DNA of 23,686 bases from HGM12669 sp048527645 (GTDB taxonomy: Bacteria > Bacillota > Clostridia > Oscillospirales > CAG-272). The notes under the pieces are model-generated. The model was given only the letters and a program-made list of their open reading frames with translations. It had not been told where the DNA came from and made no database searches. Numbering within the stretch: position 1 is the stretch's first letter; every line of letters starts with the position of its first letter. Position numbers and translations under genes: made by a program. Of the stretch, positions 1 through 7,550 are shown one piece after another. The stretch is taken from positions 1 through 23,686 of the forward strand of contig DBGFNI010000027.1 in assembly GCA_048527645.1 (NCBI GenBank). Direction: 5' to 3'.

Positions 1-1
1 G

Positions 2-883
2 ATGCTCTCAGACGCCGGATACGGGCTGGTGATGGTGATCGGTACCATGATTGCCTTGAAGAAGCTAAAGCTGTCCGATAAGATGCGGCGCAGTTTGCGG
101 ATGTTCCGCAACTGCGGTATCTCAACGGTGGTATGGGGCGCGCTGTTCGGCAGCTGGTTCGGCGACGCCATTCCTGTCATCGCCGAGCAGTTCTTCGGCA
201 AAACCGTGCACATTCCCTGCTGGTTTGAGCCGATTGCCGATCCCGTGCGGCTGCTTCTGTACTCCTTTGCCTTCGGCGTGGTGCATCTTTTCGTCGGTCT
301 GGGCGTGCACTTCTGGCTGCTGTGGAAAGACGGAAAAAAATGGGATGCGCTGTGCGACACGATCCCGATTTACCTGACGGTATTAGGCGTGCTGCCCTTC
401 GGCGCGGGGATTTTAGTTGACACCGTTCCCGCGATGCTCAACACGATCGGCGGATATGTGGCGCTGATCGGCGTGATTCTGCTGATCGCGACCAGCGGCA
501 GAAGCGCGAAAAACATCGTCATGAAATTCTTGGGCGGCCTGTACGGTCTGTACAACGCCGCAACGGGATATCTCGGCGACATCCTGTCTTATTCGCGTCT
601 GCTAGCCCTGGGGCTTGCAACCGGCAGCATTGCGGGCGTTGTCAATATGATCGGCACCATGCCGCAGAACATGGTTCTGAAAACCATCCTGTTTGTGGTG
701 GTGTTCCTGTTCGGGCACACGCTCAACCTTGCCATCAATCTGCTCGGTGCCTATGTGCACACATCCCGTCTGCAATTTGTAGAAATGTTTTCCAAATTCT
801 ACGAGGGCGGCGGACGTGCTTTTGAACCTTTGCAATCCAGTACAAAATATATCAAATTAACGGAGGATACAAATCATGAGTAA
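2..883 (+). CDS. ntpI: V-type ATP synthase subunit I, C-terminal part (gene runs off the left edge)
   Basis: This is the membrane stator subunit of a rotary V-type ATPase (the a/I subunit), which forms the ion half-channels beside the K ring. Only the C-terminal membrane domain of about 293 residues is present. The first visible residues (MLSDAGYGLVM) are the conserved family segment inside the protein, so the ATG at position 2 is internal and not the start. Several hydrophobic helices are visible. The segment LSYSRLLALGLATG (visible residues 196-209) carries Arg199, which aligns with the essential channel arginine of the family (R735 in yeast Vph1). HTSRLQFVEMFSKFYEGGG near the end is the second conserved arginine region. 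The stop codon overlaps the ntpK start by 8 bases, which indicates translational coupling. Identification is firm. Ion choice cannot be judged from this subunit. Confidence 0.95.
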   Translation: MLSDAGYGLVMVIGTMIALKKLKLSDKMRRSLRMFRNCGISTVVWGALFGSWFGDAIPVIAEQFFGKTVHIPCWFEPIADPVRLLLYSFAFGVVHLFVGLGVHFWLLWKDGKKWDALCDTIPIYLTVLGVLPFGAGILVDTVPAMLNTIGGYVALIGVILLIATSGRSAKNIVMKFLGGLYGLYNAATGYLGDILSYSRLLALGLATGSIAGVVNMIGTMPQNMVLKTILFVVVFLFGHTLNLAINLLGAYVHTSRLQFVEMFSKFYEGGGRAFEPLQSSTKYIKLTEDTNHE

Positions 884-1361
884 CATTGTTGAAAATCTGG
901 GTCTGTTTATGGCTGTTTTGGGTGCGACCTTTGCCGCACTGTTTGCCGGCATCGGCTCTGCAAAGGGCGTCGGTCTGGTCGGTGAAGCGGCAGCGGGTGT
1001 TGTTTCGGTCGATCCTTCCAAATTCAGCAAAGTGCTGATTTTGCAGCTGCTGCCCGGTACGCAGGGTCTTTACGGTCTGCTGACCTCCGTTCTGGTGCTT
1101 AATCAGATCGGTCTTTTGGGCGGTTCTCCCGCTGCATTGACCTTCGGCCAGGGCTGCATGTATTTTGCGGCTTGTCTGCCCATTGCCATCGTCGGTCTGC
1201 TGTCAGGTATCGCGCAGGGACGTGCGGCTGCGGCAGGCGTCGGGATTGTCGCAAAGAAGCCGGAGGAATCCGGTAAAGCCATCATTATGGCTGCCATGGT
1301 TGAAACCTATGCAATTCTGGCTCTGCTGGTTTCCATTCTGGTTATTGTTGCTTTGGCATAA
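876..1361 (+). CDS. ntpK: V-type ATP synthase subunit K (rotor ring proteolipid)
   Basis: This 161-residue proteolipid forms the rotating ion-carrying ring. It has four hydrophobic helices arranged as two related hairpins: the first contains GIGSAKGVGLVGEAAAGV and the second GIAQGRAAAAGVGIV. The ion-binding glutamate is Glu143 in AAMVETYAIL of helix 4. The residues corresponding to the E. hirae NtpK Na+ site (L61, T64, Q65, Q110, E139) are all present as Leu59, Thr62, Gln63, Gln114 and Glu143, with the same spacing within each pair. About six extra residues lie between helices 2 and 3. A strong SD (GGAGG, 862-866) sits 9 bases before the ATG. The start overlaps the ntpI stop. Na+ coupling is inferred from these ligands and has not been demonstrated. 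Confidence 0.96.
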   Translation: MSNIVENLGLFMAVLGATFAALFAGIGSAKGVGLVGEAAAGVVSVDPSKFSKVLILQLLPGTQGLYGLLTSVLVLNQIGLLGGSPAALTFGQGCMYFAACLPIAIVGLLSGIAQGRAAAAGVGIVAKKPEESGKAIIMAAMVETYAILALLVSILVIVALA

Positions 1362-1391
1362 GCATTTTATCTCTGTTTTACGATACAAAAC

Positions 1392-1398
1392 AAGGAGG
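1392..1398 (+). promoter_or_regulatory. Shine-Dalgarno site that fixes the TTG start of ntpE
   Basis: AAGGAGG lies 8 bases before TTG at 1407. No in-frame ATG or GTG occurs near this position, so the non-ATG start is supported by this near-perfect SD. Confidence 0.8.
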
Positions 1399-1406
1399 GA
1401 TCCAAT

Positions 1407-2033
1407 TTGAGTGAAAGCACTGAGACGCAGGGCTTGACACAGATTGTTGCAGTCATTGCAGAGCAAAGCGCGGCGCTGTGCGAGCAGATAATAAGCGACG
1501 GCAAACAGCGCGCGGAGCAGATCACACAGCAGGCGCAGAAAGAAGCGCAGGAAGCATATAATCAGAAAATGGAGCAGGCAAAGCAGCAGATCGTCCGGGA
1601 TCTGCAAAATGCGGAAAGCAATGCACAGGCACAGCACGACCGTGCCCTTTTGCAGGAAAAAGTTGCCGCAGTGGACAGCGTCACAGAGCAGGCGCTGCAG
1701 CAACTGTGCGAAGCGCCGGATGCTGAATATTTCGGCATCCTGCACCGCCTGATCCTACTGCACTGCCATGCCGGGCACGGTGTGCTGCGCTTGTCCGCCC
1801 GTGACCTTGCGCGGCTGCCCCGGGACTTTATGGAAAAGCTGCAAGCGCCGCTTGCCGAAAAAAATGCACAGCTGTCGCTGTGTGAAACCGCCGCTCCCCT
1901 GTCCTACGGCTTTATTCTGCAATACGGTGACATCGAAGAGAACTGCTCTTTTTCTGCCTTGATTGAAGAAAAGCGCGATCTGATCCGTGACACCGTCGCC
2001 TCCATTCTCTTCGGAAAAGGAGCGGCGTCATGA
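1407..2033 (+). CDS. ntpE: V-type ATP synthase subunit E (peripheral stalk)
   Basis: A 208-residue protein of the V-ATPase E family, part of the outer stalk that holds the A3B3 head against the rotor torque. The N-terminal third (roughly residues 15-80) is rich in Glu, Gln, Lys and Ala and reads as a long coiled coil (EQITQQAQKEAQEAYNQKM). The C-terminal part is a mixed globular domain, as in the family. Translation starts at TTG 1407, supported by the AAGGAGG upstream. The gene is separated from ntpK by 45 bases, the first real gap in the visible operon, and its TGA overlaps the ntpC ATG (ATGA). Sequence conservation in this family is low, so the call rests on the coiled-coil pattern, length and operon position between K and C. 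Confidence 0.87.
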   Translation: MSESTETQGLTQIVAVIAEQSAALCEQIISDGKQRAEQITQQAQKEAQEAYNQKMEQAKQQIVRDLQNAESNAQAQHDRALLQEKVAAVDSVTEQALQQLCEAPDAEYFGILHRLILLHCHAGHGVLRLSARDLARLPRDFMEKLQAPLAEKNAQLSLCETAAPLSYGFILQYGDIEENCSFSALIEEKRDLIRDTVASILFGKGAAS

Positions 2034-3028
2034 GAAGCGAACAAAAGCCCGTCAGAGACACCTCTTTTGCCTTTGCCGACGCACAGATCCGCGCAATGGA
2101 GAGCCAGCTGCTGACGCAGACGCATCTGCAGCAGCTGATCAGCGCGCCGGACGTGCGCAGTGCGACGGATTTGCTCACAGGCTGGGGCGTCATCACCGGG
2201 GAGAAAGGCATCTCTGCACAAGCACAGCTGCAGCAAAGCCTGTGCCGAACATGGGAAAGTGTGCACGCGCTTGTGCCGGATCAGCCCGCAATGACGCTGC
2301 CGCTGATCAAAAATGACTGTCACAATTTAAAAGCCGCATTAAAGGCGCTGGTATGCGACAGAGATCCCGAACCGTTTTTTCTGTATCCGAGCACGGTCGA
2401 TCCCGCGGCGCTGTATCAGTGTATCAAGGAAAAGCGTTTTGACCAGATCCCGGCATCCAAGGTTTTTGCAGGATTTGCCGAGGAGGCTTATGAGCTTGTG
2501 ACGCGCGTCATGGACGCACAGCTTTTGGACTGTCAGATTGACCGGTACGCGCTGGAGCAGATTCTGAAAGCAGGAAAAGAAAGCGGAAGCGAGCTGTTTT
2601 TCCGATATGCATGTTTTATGGCGGACACTGCCCTGATCAAAATCGCCTATCGCGCCGCACGCGCAAAAAAAAGCAAACAGTTTATCACCGATGCGCTGAT
2701 TGACACGCCAAATCTTTCCGCCGCATTGCTCGGCAGCGCCGCCGCAAAGGGCTGCGAGGAGCTGCTGAACACCCTTGGGGCAACGCCTTATGCGCAGGGC
2801 GCCGCGCTGCTGCGCACCGCGCCCGCCGCTTTTGAAAAATGGTGCGACGACGAAGCCATGGAGATTTTATCCGAGGCGCGGCAGATCAGCTTTGGCATCG
2901 AGCCGCTGCTGGCATATTACACCGCGCGGGAAACGGAGCTGAACAATGTCCGTATGATTCTCGCCTGCAAGGCAAGCGGTGCGGACGAGCAGACCGTAAC
3001 AGAAAGGATGCGTCAGTTATATGTATAA
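2030..3028 (+). CDS. ntpC: V-type ATP synthase subunit C (d-type; couples central shaft to K ring)
   Basis: A 332-residue, mostly helical protein matching the V-ATPase subunit C/d family, which sits as a socket between the K ring and the central D-F shaft. Typical family segments include the central repeat FFRYACFMADTALIKIAYRAARAKKS (residues about 190-215, quoted in part) and the preceding helical bundle with YELVTRVMDAQLLDCQIDRY. Length is close to the bacterial family norm. The start is at ATG 2030, inside an ATGA overlap with ntpE, with AAGGAG at 2017-2022 seven bases upstream. The stop overlaps the next gene by 8 bases. The position between E and F subunits agrees with the E. hirae ntp order. 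Confidence 0.92.
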   Translation: MRSEQKPVRDTSFAFADAQIRAMESQLLTQTHLQQLISAPDVRSATDLLTGWGVITGEKGISAQAQLQQSLCRTWESVHALVPDQPAMTLPLIKNDCHNLKAALKALVCDRDPEPFFLYPSTVDPAALYQCIKEKRFDQIPASKVFAGFAEEAYELVTRVMDAQLLDCQIDRYALEQILKAGKESGSELFFRYACFMADTALIKIAYRAARAKKSKQFITDALIDTPNLSAALLGSAAAKGCEELLNTLGATPYAQGAALLRTAPAAFEKWCDDEAMEILSEARQISFGIEPLLAYYTARETELNNVRMILACKASGADEQTVTERMRQLYV

Positions 3029-3335
3029 AATCGCAGTCATCGGCGACCGGGAAAGCGTGATGGGCTTTGCCTCCCTGGGGCTGTCCGTTTTTGAAGTGAC
3101 AGAGCCGCCGGAGGGCGAGGAGCTGATCCGAAAGCTGGCGGACAACGGCTACGCCGTCATCTATCTCACAGAGGCGCTTGCCGCAAGTCTGCCGCATGTT
3201 TTGGAAGCCTACCGCAGCAAGCCCCTGCCCGCTCTGATTCAAATCCCCGGCGTCACCGGAAACACCGGCGAGGGGATGCGGGGTGTGCACAAATGCGTGG
3301 AGCAGGCGGTCGGCTCCGATATTCTCGGGTCGTAG
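3021..3335 (+). CDS. ntpG: V-type ATP synthase subunit F (central stalk; NtpG in E. hirae naming)
   Basis: A 104-residue small protein with the Rossmann-like fold of the V-ATPase F subunit, which binds subunit D in the central rotor shaft. Diagnostic features are the N-terminal strand MYKIAVIGDRESVMGFASLG, the middle YAVIYLTEALA and the C-terminal LIQIPGVTG. It overlaps the end of ntpC by 8 bases. A 74-base gap follows before ntpA, in which I saw no convincing terminator or promoter. In E. hirae the equivalent gene is called ntpG, while most databases name the product subunit F. Identification is firm. Confidence 0.93.
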   Translation: MYKIAVIGDRESVMGFASLGLSVFEVTEPPEGEELIRKLADNGYAVIYLTEALAASLPHVLEAYRSKPLPALIQIPGVTGNTGEGMRGVHKCVEQAVGSDILGS

Positions 3336-3396
3336 CATTTGCCTGATCCGATTTCAAACCAAGCTATCCTACTAATTTGATACCAATCTTGCAATC

Positions 3397-3401
3397 GAGG
3401 T
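3397..3401 (+). promoter_or_regulatory. Shine-Dalgarno site that decides the ntpA start
   Basis: GAGGT lies 8 bases before ATG 3410. It supports that start over an in-frame TTG at 3377, which has no SD and would add 11 residues absent from the family. Confidence 0.7.
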
Positions 3402-3409
3402 ACAGTTCA

Positions 3410-5173
3410 ATGAGTAAAGGAACCATTGTAAAGGTGTCCGGTCCGTTGGTGGTTGCCAAGGGAATGCGGGACGCCAATATGTTTGACGTGGTGCGTGTGT
3501 CGGAGGAGCGCCTGATCGGCGAAATCATCGAAATGCACGGAGACCGCGCCTCAATCCAGGTCTATGAAGAGACCTCCGGTCTGAAAACGGGGGCAGAAGT
3601 GCAGTCCACTTCGGAGCCGATGAGCGTGGAGCTCGGCCCCGGACTGATCGGCAGCATTTTTGACGGAATTCAGCGTCCGCTGGACGACATCATGAAAATT
3701 TCCGGCAACAATCTTAAGCGCGGCGTAGAGGTGCCCAGCCTCAAGCGTGAGCGCAAATGGGAATTTGTTCCCGCCTGCAAGGTCGGCGATTCCCTCAACG
3801 AGGGCGACGTCATCGGCACCGTGCAGGAAACTGAGGTGGTGTGCCAAAAGATCATGGTGCCCATCGGCATGAAGGGAACGGTCAAATCCATTGAGAGCGG
3901 CTCCTTCACCGTGACCGACACCGTGTGCGTGCTGCAAACGCAGGAGGGAGAACAAGCGCTGACCATGATGCAGAAGTGGCCGGTGCGGCGCGGCAGACCG
4001 TATCAGAAGAAGCTGCCACTGGACACGCCGCTGGTCACGGGACAGAGAAACATCGACTGCCTGTTCCCGATCGCAAGAGGCGGCGTGGCAGCAATCCCCG
4101 GACCGTTCGGCAGCGGAAAAACCGTCACCCAGCACCAGCTGGCAAAGTGGGCGGACGCGGATGTGGTGGTCTATATCGGCTGCGGCGAGCGCGGCAACGA
4201 AATGACCGACGTGCTTAATGAATTTCCCGAGCTGGTCGATCCCCGTACGGGAAAATCCCTGATGGAACGCACCGTGCTGATCGCAAACACCTCCGATATG
4301 CCGGTGGCAGCGCGCGAGGCGTCCATTTACACCGGCATCACAATTGCCGAGTATTTCCGCGATATGGGTCTTTCCGTCGCGCTGCTGGCAGACTCCACCT
4401 CCCGCTGGGCAGAGGCGCTGCGCGAAATGTCCGGACGCTTGGAGGAGATGCCCGGCGAGGACGGCTATCCCGCATATCTGGGCAGCCGTTTGGCACAGTT
4501 TTATGAGCGCGCCGGGCGCGTCATCGCCATCGGCAGTGACAACCGTGAGGGCGCGCTGTCCGTCATCGGCGCAGTGTCCCCCGCGGGCGGCGACATTTCC
4601 GAGCCGGTGTCGCAGGCAACCCTGCGCATTGTCAAGGTCTTCTGGGGGCTTGACTCCTCTTTGGCATACAAGCGCCACTTCCCTGCCATCAACTGGCTCA
4701 ACAGTTATTCGCTGTATGTCGACAATCTGACGCCTTGGTATGAGAAAAACGTCGATCCGCGTTGGATGGAATACCGCACGCGGCTCATGCGTATGCTGCA
4801 GGACGAAGCATCCTTGGATGAAATCGTCAAGCTCGTCGGCATGGACGCACTCTCGCCGACCGACCGATTGAAGATGGAGGCGGCGCGCTCGATCCGCGAA
4901 GACTTTTTGCAGCAAAACTCTTTCCATGAAGTTGACACCTATGCCAGCATGGAAAAGCAGTTTTTGATGATGCAGCTCATTTTTGCTTACTACGATCTCG
5001 CACTGCCCGCTCTGGAAAAGGGCGCGGATATCAACGCGCTTGCCGCATTGCCCGTGCGTGAGCAGATCGGCCGTTTCAAGTATATCCCGCAGAATCAGAT
5101 CCAAGACGCCTATGCAAAGATCATGGACGAGCTGAAAAAGGAACTGAGCGAACAGGTAAAGGGGGAGAGATAA
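3410..5173 (+). CDS. ntpA: V-type ATP synthase catalytic subunit A
   Basis: The catalytic nucleotide-binding subunit of the A3B3 head, 587 residues from ATG 3410, the usual length. The N-terminal beta barrel begins MSKGTIVKVSGPLVVAKGM. The non-homologous region special to A subunits follows (about residues 100-190). The Walker A loop is GPFGSGKT at 231-238, and the catalytic glutamate is Glu260 in GCGERGNEMTDVL (E261 in E. hirae). ALLADSTSRWAEALRE is the Walker B region, and a helical C-terminal domain completes the protein. All catalytic residues are intact, so the enzyme should be active. ntpB starts one base after the stop (TAACATG). Whether the complex mainly hydrolyses or makes ATP cannot be read from the sequence. 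Confidence 0.97.
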   Translation: MSKGTIVKVSGPLVVAKGMRDANMFDVVRVSEERLIGEIIEMHGDRASIQVYEETSGLKTGAEVQSTSEPMSVELGPGLIGSIFDGIQRPLDDIMKISGNNLKRGVEVPSLKRERKWEFVPACKVGDSLNEGDVIGTVQETEVVCQKIMVPIGMKGTVKSIESGSFTVTDTVCVLQTQEGEQALTMMQKWPVRRGRPYQKKLPLDTPLVTGQRNIDCLFPIARGGVAAIPGPFGSGKTVTQHQLAKWADADVVVYIGCGERGNEMTDVLNEFPELVDPRTGKSLMERTVLIANTSDMPVAAREASIYTGITIAEYFRDMGLSVALLADSTSRWAEALREMSGRLEEMPGEDGYPAYLGSRLAQFYERAGRVIAIGSDNREGALSVIGAVSPAGGDISEPVSQATLRIVKVFWGLDSSLAYKRHFPAINWLNSYSLYVDNLTPWYEKNVDPRWMEYRTRLMRMLQDEASLDEIVKLVGMDALSPTDRLKMEAARSIREDFLQQNSFHEVDTYASMEKQFLMMQLIFAYYDLALPALEKGADINALAALPVREQIGRFKYIPQNQIQDAYAKIMDELKKELSEQVKGER

Positions 5174-5174
5174 C

Positions 5175-6554
5175 ATGCCGAAGGAATACAGAACCATAGA
5201 AGAGGTCGCAGGCCCGCTGATGCTTGTCCGCGATGTTGAAAATGTGTCCTATAACGAGCTGGGCGAAATCGAGTTGGAAAACGGTGAAAAGCGCCGCTGC
5301 CGTGTGCTGGAAATCGACGGCACCAACGCGCTGGTGCAGCTTTTTGAGAGTGCAACCGGCATCAATCTTTCCAACAGCAAGGTGCGCTTTACCGGCAGAC
5401 AGATGGAGCTGGGCGTTTCCCGCGACATGCTCGGACGTGTGTTTGACGGTTTGGGCAGACCTATTGACGGCGGTCCGCAGATTATTCCGGATAAGCGCAT
5501 GGACGTCAACGGCATGCCGATGAATCCCGCCGCACGCCTGTATCCCAATGAGTTCATTCAAACCGGCGTTTCCACCATTGACGGTCTGAACACACTGGTC
5601 CGCGGGCAAAAGCTGCCGATTTTTTCCGCCTCCGGTCTGCCGCACTCCAACCTTGCCGCGCAGATTGCGCGTCAGGCAAAGGTGCTGGGAGATAACGAGG
5701 AATTCGCCGTGGTGTTCGCGGCGATCGGTATCACCTTTGAAGAATCCAACTATTTTGTCGAAAGCTTCCGCCAGACCGGCTCGCTCAACCGCACCGTCAT
5801 GTTTGTCAATCTGGCAAACGACCCTGCCATCGAGCGTATTGCAACGCCGCGCATGGCGCTGACCGCCGCGGAATATCTGGCATTTGAGCAGAATATGCAC
5901 GTGCTGGTTATTCTCACGGACATCACCAACTACGCCGATGCGCTGCGTGAGGTATCTGCCGCACGCAAGGAGGTGCCCAGCCGCCGCGGTTATCCCGGCT
6001 ATATGTACACTGACCTTGCCAGCATTTATGAGCGCGCGGGACGGCAGGTGGGCAAAACCGGCTCCATCACCATGATTCCGATTCTGACCATGCCCGAGGA
6101 CGACAAAACCCACCCCATTCCCGACCTGACCGGGTACATCACGGAGGGCCAGATCATTCTGTCGCGTGACTTGTACCGCCGCGGCATTCAGCCGCCGGTG
6201 AATGTTCTCCCTTCTCTTTCCCGTCTGAAGGACAAGGGGATCGGCAAGGGGAAAACGCGGGAGGATCACGCCGACACGATGAACCAGCTCTTCGCGGCTT
6301 ATGCCCGCGGCAAGGACGCCAAGGAGCTGATGGTGATTCTGGGCGAGAGCGCGCTGACGGAGATCGACCGCCTGTATGCGAAATTCTCCGATGAATTTGA
6401 GGAGAAATATGTCAATCAGGGCTATGACAACAACCGCTCAATCGAGGAAACGCTGGATCTGGGATGGGAGCTGCTGCGGATTCTGCCGCGCAGCGAGCTG
6501 AAGCGAATCAAGGATGAATATCTCGATCGGTACTATGACGGCAGGGATGCCTGA
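5175..6554 (+). CDS. ntpB: V-type ATP synthase regulatory subunit B
   Basis: A 459-residue non-catalytic partner of subunit A in the hexameric head. It starts MPKEYRTIEEVAGPLMLV. At the place of the P-loop it has SASGLPHSNLAAQIARQA (151-168), which lacks the GKT of a real Walker A motif, as is normal for B. ALREVSAARKEVPSRRGYPG and YMYTDLASIYERAGRQ are classic B-subunit blocks. Arg350 in NVLPSLSRL occupies the arginine-finger position (R350 in E. hirae NtpB) that completes the catalytic site on subunit A. A G-rich SD (5159-5166) precedes ATG 5175, one base after ntpA. All expected features are present. Confidence 0.97.
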   Translation: MPKEYRTIEEVAGPLMLVRDVENVSYNELGEIELENGEKRRCRVLEIDGTNALVQLFESATGINLSNSKVRFTGRQMELGVSRDMLGRVFDGLGRPIDGGPQIIPDKRMDVNGMPMNPAARLYPNEFIQTGVSTIDGLNTLVRGQKLPIFSASGLPHSNLAAQIARQAKVLGDNEEFAVVFAAIGITFEESNYFVESFRQTGSLNRTVMFVNLANDPAIERIATPRMALTAAEYLAFEQNMHVLVILTDITNYADALREVSAARKEVPSRRGYPGYMYTDLASIYERAGRQVGKTGSITMIPILTMPEDDKTHPIPDLTGYITEGQIILSRDLYRRGIQPPVNVLPSLSRLKDKGIGKGKTREDHADTMNQLFAAYARGKDAKELMVILGESALTEIDRLYAKFSDEFEEKYVNQGYDNNRSIEETLDLGWELLRILPRSELKRIKDEYLDRYYDGRDA

Positions 6555-6586
6555 TATGATACACACAGCGGAAACGAGGTAAAAGC

Positions 6587-7285
6587 ATGGAACAAACCCT
6601 GAATGTGAATCCCACCCGCATGGAGCTGAAAAATCTCAAGCGTAAGCTGGAGACCTCGCGCCGCGGCCACAAGCTGCTCAAGGACAAGCGGGATGAGCTG
6701 ATGCGCCGCTTTTTGGAGCTGGTACGGGAAAACGAGCGCCTGCGCCGGGAAGTGGAGCAGGCGCTGCAAACGGCGAACACGCATATGGCAGTTGCCGGCA
6801 GCGTCATGTCCAAGCAGGCGGTCGGCCAGGCACTGATGATGCCCAAGCAGCGGTTGAGCCTTGAGCTCTCCGAGCAAAATGTGATGAGCGTGCGAATCCC
6901 GGTTTTTCACCCGCAGTACCGCACCGCGGACGCAGCGGACATCTATCCCTACGGCTATGCGTTCACATCCTCCGATCTGGATGATGCCGTACAGGCGCTG
7001 GCAGATGTATTTCCGAAGATGATCCGTCTGGCAGAGGTCGAAAAATCCTGTCAGCTCATGGCAGATGAAATCGAGCGCACGCGCAGACGCGTCAACGCAC
7101 TGGAGCACGTCATGATTCCGCGCTATGAAAACACCATCCGTTTCATCTCCATGAAACTGGAGGAAAACGAGCGCGGCACCATCACCCGTCTGATGAAGGT
7201 GAAGGATATGATGATACAGGAGAACATCGAAAAGGCCAAAGCAAAGCGGGAAGATGCTGAGGCAGCCGTCCCGAGCGGCGCCTGA
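6587..7285 (+). CDS. ntpD: V-type ATP synthase subunit D (central rotor shaft)
   Basis: A 232-residue protein that forms the coiled-coil axle turning inside the A3B3 head. The start region MEQTLNVNPTRMELKNLKRK and the block KLLKDKRDELMRRFLELV are hallmarks of the D family. A second long helix near the C-terminus (residues about 165-225) contains RTRRRVNALEHVMIPRYENT and pairs with the N-terminal helix in the family structure. GAGGT at 6576-6580 lies 6 bases before ATG 6587. It is the last ATPase gene, closed by a strong terminator. The E. hirae operon continues with ntpH and ntpJ (a K+ transporter), which are absent here. Confidence 0.94.
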   Translation: MEQTLNVNPTRMELKNLKRKLETSRRGHKLLKDKRDELMRRFLELVRENERLRREVEQALQTANTHMAVAGSVMSKQAVGQALMMPKQRLSLELSEQNVMSVRIPVFHPQYRTADAADIYPYGYAFTSSDLDDAVQALADVFPKMIRLAEVEKSCQLMADEIERTRRRVNALEHVMIPRYENTIRFISMKLEENERGTITRLMKVKDMMIQENIEKAKAKREDAEAAVPSGA

Positions 7286-7313
7286 GAAAAGCGCAGGTTG
7301 CAACGCAAAGCAT

Positions 7314-7362
7314 ATTCCGCGAAAGCGAACAGTTCGATTCGCTTTCGCGGAATTCTTTTTTT
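7314..7362 (+). terminator. Intrinsic terminator of the V-ATPase operon
   Basis: A perfect 16-bp stem (7314-7329 with 7338-7353) and 8-base loop are followed by a run of seven T at 7356-7362. It starts 28 bases after the ntpD stop. Confidence 0.93.
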
Positions 7363-7419
7363 GAATCGGGCAGCGGCAAACGCGACGCCCGCTTTTTTCG
7401 CGTTTCAAACGGCAAACCC

Positions 7420-7448
7420 TTGCAATTCTTTCCAAAAAAAGGTATAAT
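7420..7448 (+). promoter_or_regulatory. Sigma-A-type promoter for the C1A protease operon
   Basis: TTGCAA (7420-7425), a 17-base spacer and a perfect TATAAT (7443-7448). The predicted transcription start near 7455 gives a leader of about 95 bases. It also shows that the in-frame ATG at 7452 cannot be the protein start. Confidence 0.8.
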
Positions 7449-7463
7449 ATCATGAACATTTCT

Positions 7464-7514
7464 ATTCGCGGCAGAACACGCGGCGCATCCCTTTTCTGTT
7501 TTCTGCCGCCGAAT
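7464..7514 (+). promoter_or_regulatory. Hairpin in the 5' leader of the C1A protease mRNA
   Basis: ATTCGCGGCAGAA (7464-7476) pairs with TTCTGCCGCCGAAT (7501-7514), giving 13 base pairs with one bulged C and a 24-base loop. It begins about 9 bases after the predicted transcription start and ends 21 bases before the SD. No T-run follows, so it does not look like a terminator. Confidence 0.55.
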
Positions 7515-7550
7515 ATCAGCCATTCAACCAATCACGGAGGATCCCCCGTC

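Noticed and set aside
3336..3409. Possible promoter or lost gene between ntpF-type and ntpA genes
   Set aside because: 74 bases without a spaced -35/-10 pair, hairpin or SD-started frame beyond the ntpA SD.
3551..5197. 548-codon open frame on the minus strand opposite ntpA
   Set aside because: It lies entirely antisense to a certain catalytic gene; its protein is His/Cys/Gln-rich with no motif and no SD. A codon-bias shadow.
7452..7550. In-frame N-terminal extension of the protease from ATG 7452
   Set aside because: The ATG sits at the predicted transcription start, has no SD, and would bury the signal peptide 33 residues inside.
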